NCBI GenBank assembly: GCA_964558715.1
Contig: CAZLFD010000032.1
Location: 1-16,835, forward strand
Direction of reading: 5' to 3'
Length of the DNA stretch: 16,835 nt
Origin: JBGSOV01 sp964558715
Lineage (GTDB): Bacteria; Patescibacteriota; Gracilibacteria; CAIRYL01; GCA-016699755
How positions within the stretch are numbered: position 1 is the stretch's first letter; each line of letters begins with the position of its first letter. Both the position numbers and the translations under genes were made by a program. Below, piece by piece: positions 7,371 through 12,453 of this stretch. The notes beneath the pieces were generated by a model. That model saw nothing but the letters and a program-made list of their open reading frames with translations, had not been told where the DNA came from and did not search any database.

Positions 7371-7565
7371 GCACAGCGTCGTTGCGAGGGAGCGAGGCAC
7401 GAACGACGGGGCAGACTCCGCAAACCAGAAATGAACAAAAACATTGTAGCTGTATGTGTTTTTTCTGCGTTTCCGCGGCGCTTACTGTCGCGCGAGGGTT
7501 TTTGGCATCCTTAACTTACTGTTCTTATTCTGACGATACATCCCCACCTCGCAATGACGCTGCAC
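7371..7565. mobile_element. MITE-like element with imperfect terminal inverted repeats
   Basis: The gap between the photolyase and the methyltransferase (7319-7624) has no believable gene. Its left part begins GCACAGCGTCGTTGCGAGG (7371-7389). The reverse complement of 7547-7565 is GTGCAGCGTCATTGCGAGG, so 16 of 19 bases match as terminal inverted repeats about 195 bp apart. Inside the left end CGTCGTT (7377-7383) also pairs with AACGACG (7402-7408). The 'GTCATTGCGAGG' end resembles a repeat type common in many bacterial genomes. No transposase is encoded, so this would be a non-autonomous element. I see no clear target duplication. Confidence 0.45.
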
Positions 7566-7583
7566 GGCTCCGGCATTGGTACA

Positions 7584-7612
7584 TTGAATAAATCCAGTAA
7601 TTTCATTATAAT
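7584..7612 (+). promoter_or_regulatory. Sigma-70-type promoter for the methyltransferase
   Basis: TTGAAT (7584-7589) and a perfect TATAAT (7607-7612) are separated by 17 bases. Transcription would start around 7618-7620, only about 5 bases before the ATG at 7625, giving an almost leaderless mRNA. The box lies just outside the right end of the MITE-like element. Confidence 0.6.
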
Positions 7613-7624
7613 ACTAAAAAACAC

Positions 7625-8143
7625 ATGTACCTCGCTTTTGTTGCCCTCTTTGCGGCTCTTTTCATCCTCCTCCTCATTATTGGCGGGTTTTCGCTTGCAC
7701 CCTGGGTGCCCACGAAAAAGCGTGATATCAAGCGCATCAATATCTTGGCCAAGCTGCAAAAAAACGAAACGCTCTACGAACTCGGTTGTGGTGACGGCCG
7801 GGTGTGCCATGCGCTAGCGGAGCTGAACCCGAAAGCAAACATCATAGGTATTGAACTGTCACCACTCTTGTTTCTGCTCGCTAAATTACGATCGATAGTT
7901 GTACCTTGTCCGAATTTGAAGCTGCTGCGCGCAAACATCTTTCACAGTGATTTTTCGGATGCAGATGTCATCTACGTTTTTGGTAGACCAGACACCCTAG
8001 AGCGGATGCAGGCACATATCCGTAAACATCAGACCAAATCGATACGCATCATCTCATATTCTTTTCCGCCTGATGCTAGTGTCGAATTCCGAAAATCAAA
8101 ACGTGATGCAAGTGATGTTTCATTGTATTCATACTCTATCTAA
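7625..8143 (+). CDS. Membrane-anchored class I SAM methyltransferase
   Basis: This 172-residue protein starts with one strong transmembrane helix (about residues 3-24), followed by APWVPTKK and a small Rossmann methyltransferase domain. Motif I is TLYELGCGDGRVCHAL (49-64), the SAM-binding glycine loop. The acidic residue after beta-2 is E77 in IIGIELSP, and ADVIYVFG (113-120) is the motif II/IV strand. The end (SYSFPPD..., then a short strand) is compact, so the catalytic core is near the lower size limit. The substrate is unknown; the anchor suggests a lipid, quinone or membrane-protein substrate, which is inference. Its end faces lspA with only 6 bases between the two stops. It has its own promoter at 7584-7612. 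Confidence 0.8.
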   Translation: MYLAFVALFAALFILLLIIGGFSLAPWVPTKKRDIKRINILAKLQKNETLYELGCGDGRVCHALAELNPKANIIGIELSPLLFLLAKLRSIVVPCPNLKLLRANIFHSDFSDADVIYVFGRPDTLERMQAHIRKHQTKSIRIISYSFPPDASVEFRKSKRDASDVSLYSYSI

Positions 8144-8149
8144 CCGCCC

Positions 8150-8626
8150 TCAGGACAAATGATCTGCCTCCGGATTCGATGGGGGTGCGCTTTTTTTCGC
8201 AAATAGCTCCGACCACAGCAACACAACAACCCCAAGTGTAATCGCAATATCTGCCAGATTAAACACCGGAAAATTCCCCACGGCGATAAAGTCGGTAACT
8301 TCTTTAAAGAGTATTCGCTCACTCAAATTTCCTACGGCACCACCAAAAATCGATGCGAGGGCAAAATGCTCGTAGCCAGAGCGATCGTTTTGCTTCCAAT
8401 ACAACACCAAGAGCACCATTAATCCGAGCGAAAGCACGATCTGCATTACATTCGGGAAAGGAATCGAAAACGCCAGATGCGGGTTTTTTTGCAGTTCAAA
8501 GGCAAGCCAGTCGGGAATAATCACAATGGTCTCGGTCAGTTGGGTCGCTGCGATCCATTTAGTGAGATAATCGAAGGCAACCACATCAAAACCGAGTGCC
8601 AGCGCAAAGATATCTCGCTTTTTCAT
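8150..8626 (-). CDS. lspA: Lipoprotein signal peptidase (signal peptidase II)
   Basis: LspA is an inner-membrane aspartic protease that removes the signal peptide from lipid-modified prolipoproteins. The 158-residue protein has four membrane helices. Conserved blocks are FDYLTKW (D19 in the first helix), the GGAVGN box (96-100) and the two catalytic aspartates, D112 in VTDFI and D126 in FNLADIAI. Two family positions are altered: the usual GNxxDR reads GNLSER (E103), and the usual NxGAAF loop reads KNPHLAF. I start it at ATG 8626 (MKKRDIFALAL), where ATGA overlaps the pyrD stop. A longer frame to 8683 exists but adds a non-LspA basic stretch that lies inside pyrD. Confidence 0.88.
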   Translation of the reverse strand: MKKRDIFALALGFDVVAFDYLTKWIAATQLTETIVIIPDWLAFELQKNPHLAFSIPFPNVMQIVLSLGLMVLLVLYWKQNDRSGYEHFALASIFGGAVGNLSERILFKEVTDFIAVGNFPVFNLADIAITLGVVVLLWSELFAKKSAPPSNPEADHLS

Positions 8627-9543
8627 CCGTGGGCGACACCGATAAGTGATTCGATATTCTCGATACCTTCTTTTTTGCACCAATCGCTCATCTCTTCGGT
8701 AATCAGGGTAAATGCATCTTTCCCGCGAAAATGGAGCGCACTGGCTACGCCCACCAGGCGGGCGCCTGCCATCATCATCTCGATTGCATCTGTGCCGTGG
8801 GTTACGCCGCCAATACCGATAATAGGAATCTTGACGGCTTCATAAATATCCCACACGCAGCGGATGGCGATGGGCAGAATCGCAGGGCCAGAAACGCCGC
8901 CACGTTTATTCTTTAAAATCGGCGCACGCAATTCGGGATTAATGCGGATGCCTGGACCCACGGTATTGATTGCTGTGATTGCATCGGCGCCATTGTCTTC
9001 ACACGCCTTTGCCACCTCGGCGATGTTTGGTACATTGGGCGAGAGCTTGACCGTAACAGGAATTTCTCCCGCATACTTCTTCACACTTTTGGTCATCAGT
9101 GCTACTGAGATGCATCCCGATGAAAACAAGTCGCCAAATTCATCCGACACATTCGGGCACGATACATTTACTTCAAGAATATCTGGCTTTAAGGCTGCAG
9201 TCTTCTCTGCCACTTCTTCAAACTCTTGCACCGAGCCACCGACGATACTAGCGATGAACGGGGCATTTGCTTTGTCGCGATAAATCTGTATCTCTTCGGA
9301 GTGCTTCTCAATCCCGCCATCTGGTAGCCCTACAGCATTGAGCATTACGCCATCTTCTGCAATTACGACTGGATTCGCGTGCCCTTCGTGCGCGTGCGCC
9401 CACCAGGTTTTACTCGTTACGCCGCCGGCTCCGCTATTCGCCACAGCAGCCAATGAGCCGCCGGTCACACCTAAAATACCACTGCCCAAAACAAGTGGAT
9501 TAACAAAGTGCATGCCGCAGAAGTCGATATTGAGAGTATCCAT
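8623..9543 (-). CDS. pyrD: Dihydroorotate dehydrogenase, class 1B catalytic subunit
   Basis: PyrD oxidises dihydroorotate to orotate, the fourth step of pyrimidine synthesis, using FMN. The 306-residue TIM barrel shows SKTWW (44-48), the active-site loop NVSCPNV with base C129, VKLSPN (165-170), INTV (192-195), GGVSGPA (215-221) and GIGGV (243-247). A cysteine rather than a serine base, a cytosolic form with no N-terminal helix, and the overall pattern point to class 1B, whose electrons pass through PyrK to NAD+. No pyrK is visible in the window. ATG at 9543 is preferred over the adjacent in-frame TTG at 9546. It has a TATAAT upstream (9564-9569) and overlaps lspA downstream. Confidence 0.9.
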   Translation of the reverse strand: MDTLNIDFCGMHFVNPLVLGSGILGVTGGSLAAVANSGAGGVTSKTWWAHAHEGHANPVVIAEDGVMLNAVGLPDGGIEKHSEEIQIYRDKANAPFIASIVGGSVQEFEEVAEKTAALKPDILEVNVSCPNVSDEFGDLFSSGCISVALMTKSVKKYAGEIPVTVKLSPNVPNIAEVAKACEDNGADAITAINTVGPGIRINPELRAPILKNKRGGVSGPAILPIAIRCVWDIYEAVKIPIIGIGGVTHGTDAIEMMMAGARLVGVASALHFRGKDAFTLITEEMSDWCKKEGIENIESLIGVAHG

Positions 9544-9563
9544 CAAAAACTATTGTGCCGGAA

Positions 9564-9569
9564 ATTATA
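9564..9569 (-). promoter_or_regulatory. -10 box upstream of pyrD-lspA
   Basis: A perfect TATAAT on the minus strand lies 20 bases before the pyrD ATG, in the 41-base gap after the voltage-sensor gene. No convincing -35 box is seen at 16-18 bases (the nearest candidate, TTGATG, is only 13 bases away). It suggests pyrD-lspA can be transcribed separately. Confidence 0.4.
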
Positions 9570-9584
9570 GAATCTGAAAACCCA

Positions 9585-10529
9585 TCAAACCTGCCCTTGC
9601 TGCTTTCTCAACACATAATCTCCCTGTTCGATCGCCTTAATGCGATTGGTAGAGATTTTGTGTACTACGCCCATGGGGTCGCTGATGTTGCTGAACTCGC
9701 GGTTACCGCCAATAGAAGCGGTTTCTATCTGTACATCTCCATAGCCAAAAACGTAACGCATCACACCTGTATTATCCGGGCGGATGTTGGTTATCGACGG
9801 ATATGAAATGTCGTTGAGCCGGTAGCCGAAGAGCTGGCGATTTTGCATGATAATGCGCTGATTGGTCACGTAGATGACATCGTAATGAAAATCGAGCCAC
9901 GCCTTGAGAAAGTAAAGCAGGGCAAAAGCAAAACTGATCGCCGCAATGGCAATGGCAGCTGGGTTAAATTCAAACGCTGCAATTACAAGCAGCCCGATAC
10001 TGGTCATTACGATCGGAGGAATCAGAGTAAAAACAAAGATGACCGGATGCTTGTAGACGATTCGTTCGATGTGCTCGTCGCTTAACGCATTAAAATGCCC
10101 GTGGGCTTTATGGGCAAGCTTCGAGAGTGAAACTCGTTCAGTGTAATACAATCTGCCCAGTTTTAATATCCTCAAGAGTCTGAGCGAGAGCAAGGCATGT
10201 GGTACATCGTAGATTCCAAACAGTCCTAAATAAAAAGGGAAAATAGCAACAAAGTCGATTAGGCCGATCCACGAAAAAACGTAGCGCAGCGGCTTTTCTG
10301 CACTCCAGGTACGCAAGAAATACTCGATAGAAAAAACAGCCACGGTAAACCATTCAAAAGCTTTCACATAGGGCAGCGTCCATTCTAATTGCGGAATCAG
10401 GTAAAAAGGGATTGTGCCCACCGAAACGACGATGAGTATCGCGATAAATCCATTGACTACCTTGGCCCAGGTATCGACCGGTTCGTGCAGGCATTCCCAA
10501 CAAATGTGGCGAAATCCTTTTTTACTCAT
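9585..10529 (-). CDS. Voltage-sensor domain fused to a bacterial PH (bPH2) domain
   Basis: This 314-residue membrane protein of unknown function is described from its start at ATG 10529 (MSKKGFRH). Residues of about 25-130 form a four-helix voltage sensor. S1 is about VNGFIAILIVVSVGTIPFYL. S2 holds E59, F66 and E69 (FEWFTVAVFSIEYFLR). S3 is GLIDFVAIFPFYL with D92. S4 is LRLLRILKLGRL with R117, R120, K123 and R126 at every third residue. These match the charge-transfer residues of Shaker-type Kv channels. After a polar linker come two more membrane helices joined by only a few residues (about 163-185 and 191-211), then a bPH2 domain (YDVIYVTNQRII ... GDVQIETA ... ISDPMGVVHKI). There is no pore loop between the last two helices, so it is not a K+ channel. 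An upstream in-frame TTG (10562) falls in the promoter. It lies upstream of pyrD on the same strand. Confidence 0.8.
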   Translation of the reverse strand: MSKKGFRHICWECLHEPVDTWAKVVNGFIAILIVVSVGTIPFYLIPQLEWTLPYVKAFEWFTVAVFSIEYFLRTWSAEKPLRYVFSWIGLIDFVAIFPFYLGLFGIYDVPHALLSLRLLRILKLGRLYYTERVSLSKLAHKAHGHFNALSDEHIERIVYKHPVIFVFTLIPPIVMTSIGLLVIAAFEFNPAAIAIAAISFAFALLYFLKAWLDFHYDVIYVTNQRIIMQNRQLFGYRLNDISYPSITNIRPDNTGVMRYVFGYGDVQIETASIGGNREFSNISDPMGVVHKISTNRIKAIEQGDYVLRKQQGQV

Positions 10530-10535
10530 GGCTGC

Positions 10536-10562
10536 AGTATACCCCAGTTCTGTTTTTTTCAA
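10536..10562 (-). promoter_or_regulatory. Promoter of the voltage-sensor/PH gene, leaderless type
   Basis: On the minus strand TTGAAA (10562-10557) and TATACT (10541-10536) are separated by 15 bases. TATACT ends 6 bases before the ATG at 10529, so the mRNA would start at or next to the start codon. The spacer is short, so confidence is moderate. Confidence 0.45.
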
Positions 10563-10622
10563 ACGGATTGTGATTTCATTCCCTGCGCGTGACGAGGTGT
10601 GGTTTTGGGTTGGTATTCCTCA

Positions 10623-10691
10623 CCTGAGCTAGGGGAGGCTAGGTGGGGTCGTTTTTACTATTCAACCCCCTCCAACTCCCCTTAGCTTAGG
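10623..10691. repeat. Dispersed inverted repeat, copy 1
   Basis: The left arm CCTGAGCTAGGGGAGGCTAG and following GTGGGGTC (10623-10650) is an imperfect inverted copy of the right arm CAACCCCCTCCAACTCCCCT and following TAGCTTAGG (10663-10691). The unpaired centre is about 12 bases. It lies between the divergent voltage-sensor and HIT genes and is related to the elements at 12211-12310 and 622-660. No open reading frame is inside it, and it could fold as a long hairpin in RNA from either strand. Confidence 0.65.
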
Positions 10692-10778
10692 CTGAGAGTG
10701 CTCTGCGTCGAACTCCTCTGCCTTTATCTTGAAACAATCCACTTCATCCGCCAGAATAAAAACGATTTTTCACGGATT

Positions 10779-11123
10779 ATGGGTGACCCAGATTGTATTT
10801 TTTGTAAGATAGTCGCGGGGGAAATACCCGCTGATAAAATCTACGAAGATGATCAGGTTATCGCCTTTCATGATATTCATCCCAAGGCAAAAGTGCATAT
10901 TCTCATCATCCCCAAAAAGCATATTGCTTCGCTGACCGAAATGAGCGATACCGATGAAGCAGTTGTGGGGCGTATGGCGCGCGTGTCGAAACTGATTGCC
11001 GAAGAGCAAGATCTGAAGGGGTATAAAGTCCTCATTAACGTAAATAAAGAGGGTGGGCAAGTGGTCTTTCACTTGCACATGCACCTGCTTGGTGGCGGGC
11101 AGATCGATCTGGCCCATTGCTGA
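10779..11123 (+). CDS. HIT-family (HINT-like) nucleotide hydrolase/transferase
   Basis: This 114-residue protein of the histidine-triad family probably hydrolyses adenosine 5'-phosphoramidates or related nucleotide conjugates as a cytoplasmic dimer. It has the N-terminal CIFCKIVAGEIPADKIYED pattern with C6 and C9, the strand VIAFHDIHPKAKVHILIIPKKH, and the catalytic triad at HLHMH (H98, H100, H102) after GGQVVF. ATG at 10779 gives the family N-terminus MGDPDCIFC. The frame is open upstream to 10698, but that sequence is low-complexity hydrophobic and not HIT-like. Its TGA stop overlaps the ATG of the M24 peptidase by one base (TGATG), so the two are translationally coupled. Confidence 0.92.
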   Translation: MGDPDCIFCKIVAGEIPADKIYEDDQVIAFHDIHPKAKVHILIIPKKHIASLTEMSDTDEAVVGRMARVSKLIAEEQDLKGYKVLINVNKEGGQVVFHLHMHLLGGGQIDLAHC

Positions 11124-12190
11124 TGGTCGCTGCCACGAAAGCCGGCGCGATCTGTAAAGCGCTTGCATCGGCGAAGGTGGATGCAGCCATGTTTTTTGAT
11201 GAATACTCAATATATTTTTTTACCGGTTTTCAGAGTACGAACGCTTTGTATCTTATTACACCTGAACGCAAATTCTTTTTAACCGATGGGCGTTACATCG
11301 TCGCTGCAGAAAAATATTTTTTAGGGAGTGATGTTCTTGTTCAGCCGATGTTAACCGAAAAGGAATGGCAGCCGTTTTTTCAAAAAAATGGGATTAACAC
11401 AGTGGGCGCCAGTTTTTCGCGTATTACCGCCAGCCGATTGCAAAAATGGCACGGTGACTTTGGCATAGAGATTCACGATTTTTCTGCGCAAGAAGATGAA
11501 CTGCGCAATCAAAAATCCGCAGCCGATATCAAGCAAATCGAGGCGACAGCCAAGCTAGCAGACAAGGCATTGTCAGAGACCCTGCCTTTACTGAAGCCAG
11601 GTATCAGTGAACGAGAATTTGCTTGGCAGCTTGAAAAACGAGGGCGCGAGCTAGGCGCTGAAGCCGTGTCTTTTTCTGCAATCGTCGCTTTTGGCGAGCA
11701 TGGTGCTTCGCCGCACCATCATGTTTCTGACCGGAAGCTAAAAAAAAATGAAGCGGTTCTTATCGATTGGGGGTTCATCTTGAACGGATTCTGCAGTGAT
11801 TGTACGCGCTGCTTTTTTGTCGGTAACCCATTACATGAATGGGTAGACACTTACGAACAAGTGCTAAAAGCGCAAACCGCCGGCATCAAAGCTATCCAGT
11901 CTGGTAAGGCATTTGCCGCTCCGCACAAGGCAGCCGTACAATCTCTCGGCGAAGAAATGATCCACAGTTTTGGGCATGGTGTCGGGGTCGAAGTTCACGA
12001 GTACCCAGGCGTTTCCATGCGCCAAAAGGGTGAGTTTCAAAAAAACATGGTCGTTACTGCCGAGCCGGGGCTTTATCTCGCTGGAAAATTCGGCATCCGT
12101 ATCGAAGACCTGCTTGTAGTAACAGAAACGGGATGCCGGAGCTTAACAACGCTCCCGAAAGATATTGAGCGAGCAGTGCTGAGAGTATAA
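11123..12190 (+). CDS. M24B metallopeptidase (Xaa-Pro aminopeptidase-like)
   Basis: This 355-residue cytoplasmic peptidase has an N-terminal creatinase-like domain (about 1-130) and a C-terminal pita-bread catalytic domain. The five ligands for the two metal ions are all present: D215 (VLIDWG), D226 (FCSDCTR), H285 (FGHGVG), E314 (TAEPGLY) and E328 (IRIEDLL). Supporting histidines are in SPHHH and VEVHEYP. The pattern fits aminopeptidase P/prolidase-type enzymes that cleave next to proline. Which of the two it is cannot be told from sequence alone. I start at ATG 11123, which overlaps the HIT stop, rather than the earlier TTG at 11117. An inverted repeat follows the gene. Confidence 0.9.
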   Translation: MVAATKAGAICKALASAKVDAAMFFDEYSIYFFTGFQSTNALYLITPERKFFLTDGRYIVAAEKYFLGSDVLVQPMLTEKEWQPFFQKNGINTVGASFSRITASRLQKWHGDFGIEIHDFSAQEDELRNQKSAADIKQIEATAKLADKALSETLPLLKPGISEREFAWQLEKRGRELGAEAVSFSAIVAFGEHGASPHHHVSDRKLKKNEAVLIDWGFILNGFCSDCTRCFFVGNPLHEWVDTYEQVLKAQTAGIKAIQSGKAFAAPHKAAVQSLGEEMIHSFGHGVGVEVHEYPGVSMRQKGEFQKNMVVTAEPGLYLAGKFGIRIEDLLVVTETGCRSLTTLPKDIERAVLRV

Positions 12191-12210
12191 ATTGTTTGGC
12201 TAGCATCAGG

Positions 12211-12310
12211 GCGCGGAACAGCCTCCCGTTAGTTAGGGGGGGCTGGTGGGGTCGGATTATAAACATCAACCCCCTCTAGCTCCCCTACCTTAGGGGGAGA
12301 AGCTCCGCGC
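12211..12310. repeat. Dispersed inverted repeat, copy 2
   Basis: GCGCGGAACAGCCTCCCGTT and what follows (12211-12254) is inversely repeated by TCAACCCCCTCTAGCTCCCC and what follows, ending GCTCCGCGC (12266-12310), with an 11-base centre. This is the longest and cleanest copy, about 100 bp overall. The outer GCGCGGA/TCCGCGC ends pair perfectly. Its right arm shares CAACCCCCTC..CTCCCCT with copy 1. It follows the peptidase stop by about 20 bases and may contribute to termination, though no T-tract follows. Confidence 0.7.
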
Positions 12311-12348
12311 CGTTACTCCCACTCACTAGACAATGTGACTATTGCATG

Positions 12349-12363
12349 CTTGAGATACTCAAG
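12349..12363. promoter_or_regulatory. Palindrome upstream of the Ca2+-ATPase promoter
   Basis: CTTGAG-ATA-CTCAAG is a perfect 6+6 palindrome with a 3-base centre. It ends 46 bases upstream of the ATPase -10 box. The spacing would suit a regulator binding upstream of the -35 region, but a single chance palindrome of this size is not strong evidence. Confidence 0.2.
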
Positions 12364-12406
12364 GCGGCGATTACCCACAAAATCATGTGCAGAAGCCAAT
12401 TTTTCT

Positions 12407-12415
12407 TGGTATAAT
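12407..12415 (+). promoter_or_regulatory. Extended -10 promoter for the Ca2+-ATPase
   Basis: TGGTATAAT is a full extended -10 (TGn plus perfect TATAAT, 12410-12415). No good -35 is seen at 17 bases, which an extended -10 can tolerate. Transcription would start near 12421-12424. The TATAAT covers the first base of the possible TTG start at 12415, which argues for the ATG at 12454. Confidence 0.5.
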
Positions 12416-12453
12416 TGAATCAAAACCAGATACATATTCCCTTCGCTCAACAC

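Noticed and set aside
7382..7591. A 69-codon open frame inside the MITE-like segment.
   Set aside because: It reads through the terminal repeats, has no protein-like pattern, and overlaps the promoter of the methyltransferase.
9735..9760. FGYGD in the voltage-sensor protein resembles the K+ channel filter (TVGYGD).
   Set aside because: It lies in the bPH2 beta-sheet ('fGdv.i.Ta' pattern) after the last membrane helix, not in a loop between two helices, so it cannot form a pore.
10698..10778. An N-terminal extension of the HIT protein.
   Set aside because: The added 27 residues are not HIT-like, and the ATG at 10779 gives the standard family start.
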